Assembly: GCA_023053685.1 (NCBI GenBank)
Contig: JALIGW010000028.1
Coordinates: 6,794,501 to 6,858,500 of the forward strand
Direction of reading: 5' to 3'
DNA length: 64,000 bases
DNA from: Diadophis punctatus similis
Lineage: Eukaryota; Chordata; Lepidosauria; Squamata; Dipsadidae
Shown here: positions 35,001 through 46,790 of the stretch, in pieces
How positions within the stretch are numbered: position 1 is the stretch's first letter
Layout of the letters: each line of letters opens with the position of its first letter
Notes under the pieces: model-generated
What the model was told of the DNA's origin: nothing
Database searches by the model: none
The model's input: only the letters and a program-made list of their open reading frames with translations
Translations under genes and position numbers: made by a program

Positions 35001-36161
35001 AAACAGGAACTACAGGAACTATATAGTACATTTGGATTGATGTAACATTCTCTTTAGTACAGAATACTGATTTAGAGTTTAATTTTAATTTTAAAAGAAT
35101 GTCCTGTCTTTTTCACTTCATTTATATACTTCACCTTTCTAAACTTGATGTCTCCAGCTTTGTTAGGATTACAGCTCCCAGAATTACATGACATTCCCAA
35201 AGTGGAGAATGCTGGGTTTGAACATTTCTGGAGAACTATATCCAAATTAAGTAAACAACATGCCTACTTTTGTCTAAACAGAACATATCAGCATAAATCT
35301 TCTGCAATACTTGCTAGGCTTTCTTTCCTTCTACATCCAACACTCTTTCTGAAGAGTTTAGACAAGAGTATTTGTTTGTGGCAACAGCTGTAGTTAAATC
35401 ACAACATCATATGCTGCCATGGGAATGCATATAATTAATACCGGTAGTATAAATTCTGAAACCGAGTTTCACTCTTGACAATGAGAACAAACTCTGAGGC
35501 ACAGAGCCCCTTCCTTAAATATATCTAGTTTTGATAAATAACCTGGAAAGTCACAGAGGCAAAGATTTTTGAGGTTTTTCTCTAGTGAGAATTTCCATTA
35601 GAATCTTTCTGAATGGGAAAAGCCTTATATAACAAGCACTGATTATGATGGACACAGAAATAATTGTTGGGGAGGTTATGTATTTATTCTACAGAGTTGA
35701 GTTTATTTTTTTTTAATGGCAGGCTTTCTACATAGCTTTTATTCCAGTCTCCTAATTGCACATTAATATTAATTGCCGATCTTTGAGCATGAAAGGGAAA
35801 ATATGAAAAGTCACTAATAAAGGTCAGCTTATCTCAAATCATGGCATTTTGCTGCCATCAATCAAACATATGCACATAAACTATACAGAGCAATTCCAAA
35901 ATTTTATCTCATTGAATCTCATTAATCTTGATAATGCCAAGAATGTTTTTCCTGAGAGATTAAAAAAATAAGTAAAACATCAGAGACTGAAAGGCAAAAT
36001 ATTACCTAGGTATCCTCTTTAAGTCCTGTAAAGACTCTACTACAGGAAGAATCTATCAGTTTCAGAAACAACTAAAGACACAAAAGGCTACATGAATGCA
36101 TTTGCAATGAACTTTTCCTGAGCCTCATGAAGCCCTTTAAAATGTTTGGATGAAGATTCCA
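32016..36161. other. Intergenic, AT-rich, largely unannotated
   Basis: No coding gene is seen. It includes scattered old repeat traces (GAATCCAGCC with ATAAACCA motifs at about 32560-32980 and 34840-34990, a LINE-tail-like piece at 33690-33760, and an ACAGCTCCCAGAATTACATG fragment near 35165). ORFs of 60-100 residues have no domain features. Confidence 0.45.
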
Positions 36162-36842
36162 GACGGTGGTGCAGTGGTTAGAGTGTAGTACTGCAGGCTA
36201 CTTCTGCTGACTGCAATTTGGCAGTTCAAATCTCACCAGGCTCAAGGTTGACTCAGGCTTCCATCCTTCCGAGGCAGGGGTGGGTTCCAACTTACCTCAC
36301 TGCCGGTTGGCTTCCTCCCGCGCTGCGTGGCCACGCGTCATGGCTGCGCGCGCATGCGCAGTGCAAAAAACCCGATTTTTTTTAAAAAAATGCCGAAAAC
36401 AAAATGGCGACCGCATGAACAGAAACTCAGCTTCTGCACATACACAGAAGAAAAAGATTCAAAAAACAATTTGAATTTTTTTTTAAAAAAAGATGGCAGC
36501 GCCCACGGACCGGCACCAACCAATCGGTGCCGGAAACTCAGCTTTTGCACATACACAGAAGAAAAAGATTCAAAAAACTATTTGATTTTTTTTTTTAAAA
36601 AAAAAGATGGCGCCCACGGACCGGCACCAACCAATCCGGTTCGGTGACATCATTGTGATGTCACCAGCGGGTTGCTACTGGTTCGGGCGAACCGGTCCAA
36701 ACTGGGAAAAACCCACCCCTGTTCCAAGGTGGGTAAAATGAGGACCCAAATTGTTGGGGGCAATATGCTAACTCTGTAAACCGCTTAGAGAGGGCTGTAA
36801 AGCACTGTAAAGCGGTATATAAGTCTAAGTGCTATTGCTATT
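36162..36842 (+). mobile_element. tRNA-derived SINE interrupted by a hAT element
   Basis: Left part 36162-36274 has GGTGGTGCAGTGGTTAGAGT (box A) and GCAGTTCAAATCTCACC (box B). The right part 36730-36842 has GGGTAAAATGAGGACCC, GTAAACCGCTTAGAGAGGGC and the tail GTATATAAGTCTAAGTGCTA. Removing 36275-36729 joins the halves into one SINE of about 230 bp. Confidence 0.85.
36275..36721. mobile_element. hAT-like element nested in a SINE
   Basis: Ends CAGGGGTGGGTTCCAAC and AAAACCCACCCCTG. Flanks TTCCGAGG (36267-36274) and TTCCAAGG (36722-36729) match at 7 of 8. The interior has two copies of a CAGCTTTTGCACATACACAG-type block and CGCGCATGCGCA at 36349-36360. Confidence 0.9.
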
Positions 36843-37857
36843 CTTAGGGGTACATTATCAGTAAATTAAGTTTTAATCAATAAAGGCTGGTTTTAGTTCT
36901 TGTTTTATACTGCAATATAGCAATTAGCAATACCTTATTTCTAACTTTGCTGCCTATTACGTTATCTTGCAGTTCCTGCAATAACTGAAAAAAAAATAGC
37001 TAAGGTATGTTAGGTGATATTCAAAGTTAATTTATGCTTGTATACTTTTTAAAAGGGAAAATCAACAAAAAATTTTTGGGGGGAAATACTGTTTATATTG
37101 AAAAACCAAACAAAATGCTAAATTATGCTTGACTGAAGCATTTTTTATTTTGAGCCTGGGACCACTACAAATGAATTCACATCACTGGGATCTATGTAAG
37201 TCTGAAAATGTTTATATTTCTTACTTATTCTCTCCTATCAGATAACAAATCCGTTCTTTCTATGCATTTCTAACATTCTGTGTGGAAAGCAATTTCAAAT
37301 TTTTACTACCTGCATAAAAACTCTGGTCAGTAACCAAAAACAATAAAACATAGCAAAGCTGACAAAAACAGGAGTTAGAAACAGGGAAATATATGGAAGG
37401 ATCAGTGATATAATAAAGATATGTTAACTTGGTTAAACAAATATAATAATTAGTATTATTAATAATATAATTGATATTAATGCAAGGAATATTGTTGTAA
37501 ACACTTTGATAATTATTTCCTAAAATGATTTGTACCCAGACAACACACTGTTCAATTGAAATTAGAATTTTTGTATGTTATAAAACAAAATAAAAACTTA
37601 GTACGGAAAAAAATAAAACAGCAAAAGATTAAAAACTACTTTTTTAAAAAAAGTTAGCAGTCTATTTTCAATGACACTTGTCTAGACATTGTATCTGTAT
37701 AACATATTTTGTTTATCTGATAACTTATAGCCCAATCCATGAAAGGATCGGTGAGTCATTCTGTTCTCTATTAACTTCCATAGAATAAAATGTGATTAAC
37801 TCAAAAAGAAATATGTACCGGTATGTACCAAAAGCATTTTGTATCATGAGTTATCCT

Positions 37858-38070
37858 CAGCGGTGAAATCTACTTACCTTCCCTACCGGTTCAGAAGCGC
37901 GCTCTTTTTCACCCTCTGCGCATGCGCAGAGGGTTAAAAACAAGAAAATGGCGACGTCCGGGCGGGTGGGCGGAGCCTCACGCTGCCACTGCTACCGGTT
38001 CTCCAAACCACCGGCAGCAGCCGCTACCGGTACACCCAAACCAGGCCGAACCGGTAGCATTTCACCCCTG
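37858..38070. mobile_element. hAT-like element (CAGCGGTGAAAT family), perfect 8-bp TSD
   Basis: Ends CAGCGGTGAAATCTAC and AGCATTTCACCCCTG. Flanks GTTATCCT are identical at 37850-37857 and 38071-38078. It contains TGCGCATGCGCA at 37917-37928 and ACCGGTAG-type inner repeats. Sister copy at 41547-41789. Confidence 0.9.
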
Positions 38071-38078
38071 GTTATCCT

Positions 38079-39729
38079 CAGCAAGATAACAATGTACTGA
38101 AAGTTTGGTAAGATTAAAGAGCACCCAAAGAAGTTCATTAAAAATGTTGAAAATAAACTTAATCGCTGGAGTATATACAAAGATAAGAGCTAAACTACCA
38201 AATAGAAAAGTTTTGTAGTAGCTTTCTTAGATCCTTGAAGAAAATACTGATGTAAGCTGAAGTTATATCTCATTTATACACCTGTTTCACAAGAATCCAT
38301 TCTGTTGGAATGAAAACCAAGCTTATAAATTCCAGATTGTTTTATTTTCACTAATGTATATCTCACTACTAAAACATTATTAATGCAAATGCAACAAAAC
38401 AAGTAAAATAAAATTAGTAGCAAAATCATCCAGTGCTCAGGAAAGACAATGTTTTGTGAACTAACTTGATAATACCAACATTTTAGCATAATTAAAATGT
38501 CAATGGCAATGAGGAACAGGTGGTTCATTTGCACTGAAATGTGGAAAGGGTTATTCTTTTTCCTATCAATTATTGCTCATGAGCTAACTCAACAACTCCA
38601 TTCAAGTATTATTCCTCCTATTATAATTTAAATGTGGAGAGAGAGAAAAGATTTTTAGAAGGCATAAGGAATATGAACAATGTGGAATAAGAAAAAGTTT
38701 GACAGAGAAAGGATTAAGAATTCTTTTCATCCTCATTGGTTCATCCAAAATATCTCTTCAATACAGTATGTGCCTTTTCCTGGTGCAAAGAAATACCTGT
38801 GTGATATTGTAACATATTCACTCCTGCCTTTAAATACAAATTCAATGTATACATTATGCAAAGCACAGGGTACAATCCCTGTATTTTAGGCCATAAAACA
38901 TATCTTTCTATTAAAAAAAAGAAAGGGCAGAGATGACAGTGCCATTTATCTTAGAAATCAATATCCATGTTTTAATCTTCATCTTTTTCTACTTTGTTTT
39001 TCAAAATATCTTGCCCTATTAAGCATTTGGGAAAATTTAAAAGGTTGCACTTTTATCCCATGTTTATGGGTCTTAATAAAGATAATACCAACACAAGTTT
39101 TTGGAATTCTTTCAAGCAGCCTGCAAATGACAAAAAGTTTAAAAAAAACAACCCCCAAATCATTTCACTAGCAGCCTTGAGCAAGAAACTGTGAAGATTT
39201 TAGGAAGGTGCTATAATGAACTGCCAGGAACACATGATAAGAGGCTATCTATGTGTCTGATTTACACTTTACCCATCCCGAATATTTGATAATTACATCC
39301 AAATGTATAATACAACTCCTTTATGGAAAATACTTTCTCTGCAGAACTAAAGCTTGCAGACATGCTGGTTAAAGAAGAACACAGGACATATGATGTGCCT
39401 CATAACAACAAGAAAATTTGGGATATGATTTTATTTTACAGTTGAACAATAACCCAAAGAAGCACCATAATGTAAGACCAACCACCACCTGCTTCTATAT
39501 AGGAAACTTCCAACAAAGTATATACAAAACATGAGCAGGAACATCAAAATAATGAAGATTTTGAAGTCCTATTTACAATGATGGTACTATCAGTAACAAC
39601 ATTCAATGGTTAACTATCAGGCACAAAGAACCAGAGACACTTGCTGAGTTCAAAACAATGAAAAGTTTAATACTGCTACCTGTACACAAGAATCTGGTCA
39701 ACTAATAAGCTGAATTGGTGCCAGATAAG
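38079..39729. other. Intergenic, no supported gene
   Basis: AT-rich unique sequence. Confidence 0.4.
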
Positions 39730-40118
39730 TGTCAACAGAATTCATTGAGAAGAATATATAGTATGACAGCTATGAGTGTTGCAAAGAGCCATGGAAAGAT
39801 ACTTGCTCGGCATTACAACACAAGATAGAAAGACCCGAACATGGATTAAAGAACAAATGAAAGTATACAATATCATCAAGACAGTAAAAGAATTGAAATG
39901 GAAATGGGCTGGTCATATAGCAAGAAGAACTGATGCAGGTGGATCAAGGCAGAACAGCTCTCACTTGATAAAAAGCACCCATGAAAGAGACCTAAAACAA
40001 GATGGATTGATGACATCAGCAAGTATTGCAGGCCCAGTTGGCAAAAGAAAGCTCAGGACTGTATTGGTTGGAAACATATGGAAGAGGCCTTCATCCTGCA
40101 GTGGATAGACAATGGCTA
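39730..40118 (+). mobile_element. RTE-type LINE C-terminal fragment
   Basis: The open frame at 39776-40108 reads MLQRAMERYLLGITTQDRKT and later LKWKWAGHIARRTDAGG, followed by a degraded GLMTSASIAG and GNIWKRPSSCSG. This order (QRAMER-LLGI, KWAGHIARR, then a W-rich tail) is the C-terminus of RTE-class reverse transcriptases. It has no promoter or splice context and ends in a (GAT)n tail, as LINE 3' ends often do. Confidence 0.75.
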
Positions 40119-40127
40119 AAATGATGG

Positions 40128-40173
<46 letters not shown>
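40119..40173 (+). repeat. (GAT)n microsatellite at RTE tail
   Basis: About 17 GAT/TGA units directly after the RTE fragment. The poly-isoleucine ORF on the other strand is an artefact. Confidence 0.95.
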
Positions 40174-41180
40174 ATAATATGACACAGGATTACAAATGAA
40201 CACAAATAATCCATACATATATTAAGTTGGTTCTATGTTGAATGTGGAGGTAAATGCAGATAATAGAATATTAAGTGGAATGACTTACAACTAAAAAATG
40301 TGCTCCAGAGTGTATCATCTAGCCATAGCAACATAGGCAAGGGAATTTATTCAACTTACAAAGGGCCCCACAGCAGCTTTAAAAAAAACTGAGCATCTGC
40401 TATTTAGAACAGATAGTAAGTAAAAGTTACACAAGGTCCTTCCATTTGTTCAATCAAGATACAGACCAGAAGATTTACATTAGCTGGAGTGACATGGCTG
40501 AATCACAATAAAAATCTGGCACACCACACCTCATAGTGATCTTGTATTGTCCACTTTCATTTAAAACACATACAGTGAAACTGAGAAACAAAGTCACTGC
40601 CCAGAAATCAAAATTATAGGATGTTTGAAGGCTACTTAAATACATAATACAGAGCTTGCAAATTCTGATTGAGTGGTTCAGCCAGCAATCCTGAGCAGCT
40701 GCTCTCTAGTACATGGCCGGTGTGGGAATGCTCTACTCATACAAGAAAAATTGATCTATTTATTGAGTAGCTGCTGAATTATTACAAGTTGTTTGAAGCT
40801 CATCAAGAGAAATGCAATTTATATTCTCACTGCAGCACCTACTCTAGACATATGAACAACAGTAGCCATCCAAAATAGGTGGAGAATACGGAAAGATGCT
40901 ACACCCCCCCACACATACACACCACCCCTTATAACTACATCATAAGGAAGAAATGTTTCAGCAAAAGCTTTATTTGACAACAAAAGCAATCAGAGAGGTC
41001 ACGGATCAGTTCAGGCTGATGGGCTAAATCTACAAGTAGAGCTGTTGTTTGTAAATAAGAGCTAAGCAGCCCAATTAACACTAGTCTCTGTTATTACTCT
41101 CAACTGGATCACAGTTCTCTTCCCAGAAGAGGTAGTTCATTTCAATGGTTCCTGATAAAGCAGGAGGCAACTGTGATTGG
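40174..41180. other. Intergenic, no supported gene
   Basis: AT-rich unique sequence. Confidence 0.4.
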
Positions 41181-42110
41181 GAGAAACCTTTGCCTAGCTT
41201 GGGAGTGTGCCAGTTATAATCCTACTTGGACCAATATGTCCTGGCAATAATAACTCACACCACGTGGTTGGATTACAAGAACATATTTTAAGTGACACTG
41301 CTTTTGAAGGCAACCCAGAAGCTACAGGTGGTGCAAATTTAGCAGCTAGGTTACTGGAAAGAGTTCCAGCCAGCACAATATAACTCCAAATCTTAAGTGG
41401 TTACCAGTATGCTTTTAGGTGTAATTCAGGTATTATTCTCTTTAAAGCATTGTATGATGCAGGACTGGAATATATCTGGAAACATTTTGCCAGAAAATAA
41501 TCTGTCCAGTTAAGACAGTTAATAAGGGCCTGCTGAGGGTCCCTTCCAGTGGTGAAATCCTACTGGTACGCCCCGGTTCGGGTGTACCAGTAGCAGTAGC
41601 CGCCGGTGGTTCGGAGAACTGGTAGCGGTGGCAGTGCGAGGCTCTGCCCACCCACCCGGACGTCGCCATTTTCTTGTTTTTAACCCTCTGCGCATGCGCG
41701 GAGGGCAAAAAAGTGTGTGTGATAGTGGCGCGCACGCGCAAAGCACGCGCTTCTGAACCAGTAGGGAAGGTAAATAGATTTCACCGCTGGTCCCTTCTCT
41801 TGTGAGTTTCATGGAGTGTGGATTGGGTGACAGGCTTCTCAGTGGTGGCCCCCACCCTTTAAAATACTTTCTCTCTGGAGATATATTTTATATAGTATTT
41901 TATATTTATATATACAGTATTTATAGTATTTTATATAGTAATTTGTTTATATATATTTGCTTCCATGTCACAAACAAGCGAAAACCATCTTGCTCAAGTT
42001 TATTTTCAGCCCTTAGTTGCTTCTTAGTGCCTTGGCATCTGTTATTTTATTCACTCGGCTTTTATATCTTATGTTTTGAATAACAATAGTTACTTACCCA
42101 GAATCTGTCA
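41181..42110 (+). mobile_element. L2-type LINE remnant split by a hAT insertion
   Basis: Degraded L2 ORF2 C-terminus (CTTAAGTGGTTACCAGTATG as the LKWLPV region, then GGGCCTGCTGAGGGTCCCTT and, after the hAT, CTCTTGTGAGTTTCATGGAG). The open frame resumes on the other side of 41547-41789. A weak 3' tail lies around 42040-42150. Confidence 0.6.
41547..41789. mobile_element. hAT-like element (CAGCGGTGAAAT family), perfect 8-bp TSD
   Basis: Ends CAGTGGTGAAATCCTAC and GATTTCACCGCTG. Flanks GTCCCTTC are identical at 41539-41546 and 41790-41797. It contains TGCGCATGCGCG at 41689-41700. Confidence 0.9.
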
Positions 42111-43227
42111 GGATTGGGGCAGGATATAAAAAGATGATGGGGGGAAGAGAAGTATATTTATAAAAGGGACAGGGTTTTGCCCTGTGAATCAATATCCAAA
42201 ATTCAGTACAAGAGAAATTAGCCAACAAAAATATCAACTTGTTTTAATTCATATCCTCATTTAGCCAGCCAGCCATCTGTTTCACACATTTAAAGTGATG
42301 TTTTTATAGCATCTTTTTTTTAACAGCTATGCCATAAACCCCGGTTTACAAAATACATTGTCAGTGGGCTTGTTTCAAGTGATGGTCTGCTTAACCACAG
42401 TTAATTAATCAACTATAGTAGGCTGAATTCATGCATGAGAAACCTTAAGTTATAGTTTGCCAAGCACATTCATTGAGTTTACAGATCATGCTGCTACATA
42501 TATCAACCATACTTAGCTCGTGACTAGGTTCAGATCTAGGATAAGCTGGAATTCTCAAACATTGCAATACGTAACCCCCTAAAATTGTTAACTGCTATAT
42601 CACAGAGGTTCTCAAACTTGGTAGTGCTACAACTGTACTGAGGCTTCCACAGGCTTCCATACCTTGAGGAAGGTTTACAAATTGGAGACCCACAGCCCCG
42701 GGTTGCTCATGTCCTTAGGGGTGCCCCAACCCCTGGACAAAGCTTAAGGCTGACCAGGGTCCACCATTTCAATAGTTTCATACATAGAAGACTATAAGCA
42801 TGCAGGAGCAGTTTTTCTTCTCTATAACTGACACTTATCCCAGACAACCATATTAGTCTTGGATCTTCTTCTTCCGTGTTTAGATCAAACTTTAAACTGC
42901 CAAAATTTTGTTACTCTTCAGTAACAAAAAAGAATACTGGTAGTTTTTCCAACTTTTTTTTTAAAGCACACACTTTTGTGAGCTATACCTTATGCTTATG
43001 CCTTTTAATAACAATTTATTAATCAGAAAAGGTGTTGCAAGATTTCCCTATAATAGTATCTCTAAAGTAGCCTGTTAAGAGAAGCAAAATATATACCAGA
43101 GCCAGCTTTCAAGTTCCAGGGGAGTATAGGGCACAAAGCCTCCAACCTACCTTTTCTTAACTGCATGGCTACAAACCAAGGCAATCTGCACTGGCTTAAA
43201 AGACACAAACCAAAATTACAGTACAAT
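42111..43227. other. Intergenic, no supported gene
   Basis: Contains old repeat traces (a CAGAGGTTCTCAAACTTGG hAT-like start near 42604, and ATTCATGCATGAGAAACC with AACCACAGTTAATTAATC near 42390-42450) but no gene. Confidence 0.4.
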
Positions 43228-43552
43228 TAGTCCTCGATTTACAACCAAATTTCTATTACTAAGCAACATAGTTATTGAGTTTTGCCCCATTTTAAGATGT
43301 TTCTTGCCAGAATGGTTAATGGTTTAACTGCAGTTAAATTAGTAACTTGGTTTTAAATGACTTTGGCTTGTCAGAAAGTTGGGAAAGCTCACATAACCCT
43401 AAGACACTGCAACCATCATAAATGCATGCCGGTTGCCAAGCATCTGAATGTGTATCACGTGATCATGGGGAAGCTGCAACAGTCATTAAGTCACATTTTG
43501 CAGTGCCTTTGTAAACAGCTGTTAAGTCGAAGATCACCTGTAAATATTTTCC
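43228..43552. mobile_element. DNA transposon relic (AGTCCTCGATTTACAACC family)
   Basis: Starts TTAGTCCTCGATTTACAACC and ends GTTAAGTCGAAGATCACC. Inner motifs (CACGTGATCATGGGGAAGC, TTTGCAGTGCC) are shared with 54971-55415. This is an old, internally deleted DNA transposon. Confidence 0.6.
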
Positions 43553-43959
43553 AGGATGGACCTTTAGTGCTTTATAAATACAGAGAAATTAAGCCCTACT
43601 TTTGAGTTGTTTTGTCTTAAGGCAGCTTCCTCCAATCTTCTAAGGATGGCACTTTGATTCCAAGCCAGCTTCAAATTTATTTCGCAAGTGGGGGAGGGAC
43701 GGAGTATTGTTAACGTCACATCAGAGAGTGCCACGCTGGATTGACTGCCTTCCATTTTCGTATATAATGTGCCTTTGGGACACCACTAATAGTGAAGGGG
43801 TCCTTGGTGCTCTCTGAGCTTGCTTGTTTTCTGTTTCATTAGGTAACATCATCACTGCTACTAGCATTTCAACCCTGCGCTACAAATATTCTTTATTGAT
43901 ACACCACTACTAGTCCTCTTATGATATATCGCTTTGGGCAAGCATTTTGCCACCCTTAT

Positions 43960-44680
43960 ATTTCTCTTCCGTCCCGGTTTGCGCGTGTGAATTGACGGGT
44001 GGGGCAAATGTGAGAGGGAAGCCGGTGCCAGATATCGGTCAGGATCCCTGCGGGCTAGGCGATTGTTCAAGCTCCAGGGACAGTTTTGCCTGTTAGACGA
44101 GGCGGAAGCTGGTCGGCCGCATTTGTCTCTTCCTCACTCGGCCGACAAAAGGAGTCCTGAAGGGAGGGCGGTGGGGAAGCAATAGGAAACGTTGCACTCC
44201 AAACCCCAGCACAGGCCCCCGGAGCGGGTGGTCGCCCAAAGGTTGCTCAACGAGCCGCTGCAGCCAAGCAGGTCGAGGAAGTCACGAAGCGGGCGTCACG
44301 CGCTGCTTCTCGGCCGAGCTCCCGGGCGGCTTGTTTACTAGGCGTCCTCGAGCGTCAGGCATTCCGAGGGAGATTTGCGCGGGCGGGTCGCTCCGAGGTT
44401 GCCAAAGCCCTGCTTGGGGTGACGTCTGACAGCTCTCCCGGATCGCCACAGTGCCGCCCTCGAGGAGGGCGAGAGGGCGGCGGTTCTGGCCCGCCTCCTC
44501 CGGATGCGCTTACTTGAACGTTGCTATTCAGAGCCTCCCGCCACTTCCCGAGCGATTGTGGGTCTCGATTGTTCTCGAAAACGGAACGGGAACTTGCTCT
44601 GAAAGCCGCGCTCGGGCGTCTGCAATCGCTTTGGGCTCAGGATGCACTGCTGTGGCTGGCAAAAATAAATAAATAAAAAA
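43960..44680. promoter_or_regulatory. CpG island 2, candidate promoter
   Basis: About 700 bp of dense CpG, for example GGGCGTCACGCGCTGCTTCT near 44290 and CGGGCGGCTTGTTTAC near 44324, without resemblance to the hAT elements. A CRE-like TGACGTCT lies at about 44419. It starts roughly 39 kb downstream of IVD. No coding exon of a known gene was recognised beside it; in human the next gene downstream of IVD is BAHD1, so a 5' non-coding exon of that gene is one possibility. Confidence 0.55.
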
Positions 44681-45493
44681 TTCGTTTGTGTCTGGGTCGG
44701 TTGTTCAGAGCCGGCTAGTTTGTTTTTGAATGTGATGCAAATTTAAGCAACTGGGTTAACTCAGGAAATCGTGGTTCGGTTTTAAAAGGATAGTGCGCGG
44801 TACGAACATCGTCACTTCGTGCGAAGGTCAATGCACCGACAGTGAAAATCGGGCTGAGGAAAGAAATGGCTAGATCAGATCAAATCCTGCCTAGTATTGA
44901 TTATTAGAAAGGTGCAATTCTTGCCTTTCCAAGAGGTTATTAGGACAGTTTATAAGAAAATAATGTCATAAAATAAACTTAATACACTGAAATACTTCCT
45001 CACTTCATCTACATTGTTGTAAATATTTTTTTTTTAATGGAGGGGTGAGGGAAGAGGAGAAAATCATCCTTGATGTCAGAAAAAATACTGTAGATAACAA
45101 ACATCTGCAGTAGATGATTTCAGATGCTTACTGAAAAGTTTCCTTGATTACAAACCACCCACACTACACCTTAGGTGGTAAGAAAGGCAGAAGGTCTGCT
45201 GAATGTTTCTGGATTCGGATTGACATATATGCAGTTAGAGATACATTCACACTCTATTAAGACAGAATGGGTATTGGATGAAGCACAACTGGCTGCAGTC
45301 ATATTACCCTCAAAGCCCAAATATATATATTTTAATCACATTAGAGACCAGGGTGTTGTGTGAACTCGGTAGTTACCCCCGTTGTGACATTTCAAGTGAA
45401 GAACAGCATTTTGCACTAGACTTGGGATAGCTCCAGAGTCAATGCCTGAATTACCATACCGGATGAAACAATGACGTGGTTTCTTTAATTTAG
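44681..45493. other. Shore of CpG island 2, no supported gene
   Basis: CpG density falls off gradually; no recognised repeat. Confidence 0.4.
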
Positions 45494-45603
45494 GCTCAAC
45501 ATCCTACATGACTTCAGCCATTGCTTATGAATTGTACGGAAAAGATTTTGGTGAGAGTCCGATAGTTTCCGAATGGTTCCTTAGGGAAGCTCCGTTGAAT
45601 TTT
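45494..45603 (+). other. Possible spliced exon of unknown transcript
   Basis: A 110-bp segment preceded by TTTCTTTAATTTAG and followed by GTGAGTAG, both consensus splice sites. It has an open frame beginning STSYMTSAIAYELYGKDFGE and four CpGs, more than its surroundings. I do not recognise the peptide. It may be part of a transcript from CpG island 2 or a chance combination. Confidence 0.25.
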
Positions 45604-46324
45604 GTGAGTAGATTGACCTTCTTCACTGTGAAAGGCTTGTAGTTTCACCCAAGAGAACAGACTGGCTGTCTTTACCTAGTAAAAACTCACAAGACGTGTA
45701 TACTCAGGAGACCATCACTTCAAAACATGTAGTTTTCTGAGCGGCCTTGTCTTACTTACCTTCATGCAAACAGCAATTCCTTTTTATATACTGTGCTTAG
45801 AAGAGGAACACAATGTATTATTTAAAACAGTTCATTTAAGAATACAGATGATTGTGACAGGTGTCTGTAACAACCTTCTTACTTTTTGTTGTTGGTTTTG
45901 TTTTGCAAATATATTACGACTTTGATCTGTTCTGCCAGACAACATTGTGCCTGTTGGCAGTCACTGAAACTGAAGTGAAAATGATGAAGGGAAGCAAATT
46001 GAACTATACATCTTTAGGCAAATACAACTAAAAGCACTGATGAACAGGTGTGCAGTAGAATCATTTAATTCATTAAATAATCAAACCAGTGTGTCTTGAC
46101 TGCAAAAACATTTTGAATTTGGTTCAAATGTCTTGCCCTGTTAACATCTACATATTTGAGAAATATAGATGGGGGTGAGTATATAATTAAGCCTCTATCC
46201 TGGATAAGGCTATACCAATTAATTTCTGCTTATTGTGCAACAGACTACGGCAAGAAAGCTCTTCAAAAAGGTGTCAGACTTGTTTCAAAGCTATTGTTAT
46301 CTGCTTGATTGTCTGGTGTTTATC
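45604..46324. other. Intergenic, no recognised feature
   Basis: AT-rich unique sequence. Confidence 0.35.
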
Positions 46325-46790
46325 CCTGCTTATCTGGGTGTAGGCTGCTGGAGAGGATGTATTCTGGTCTTTTTGTTTCCTTCTTAGCTTTTTTAGTGTC
46401 TCTTTTGAATGGTCTGTAAGGGTGGTTTATCGCTATGTATCTGTTGATGGCTAATTTGTCTGAATACCAAGTTTCCAGGAATTCCCTAGTGTTAGTAAAT
46501 TTAGCTTGATCTAGAATGATCTCAGTTCTAGGATACTGTAATGCGTTAAGTTATCAGACATTTTTTGATAAAGATGTGTGGGCATCCATTTTGTTAGATG
46601 TTTGTATAGGTTTGTTTTCTTTTTCTGGTGTTCTTGATTGCTGCAGTGCCTTTGTACTCATCTGAATAATATTCTTATATTCTTAGCTCCTTTTATGGGT
46701 GGTTGGGGTGTTACTTTGGTAATGGAGCACTTGGTTAGTATGTGTTGTTTAGGCAGGAACATTATGCCTTCGAGGTGACATAACATTTTG
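46325..46790 (-). mobile_element. Possible Penelope-like or other retroelement C-terminal fragment
   Basis: On the minus strand an open frame reads PRTEIILDQAKFTNTREFL, then ETWYSDKLAINRYIAINHPY and RPFKRDTKKAKKETKRPEY before a TAA near 46327. The REFLE-W-S-x(4)-INR pattern resembles the C-terminal end of Penelope-like retroelement proteins. Upstream of it two stops break the frame. Confidence 0.45.

Noticed and set aside
36162..36274. tRNA gene
   Set aside because: Box A and B lie in a SINE with the typical SINE body and tail, not in a cloverleaf of tRNA length.
39776..40108. 110-residue ORF as a gene
   Set aside because: Matches an RTE retrotransposon C-terminus and ends in a simple-repeat tail.
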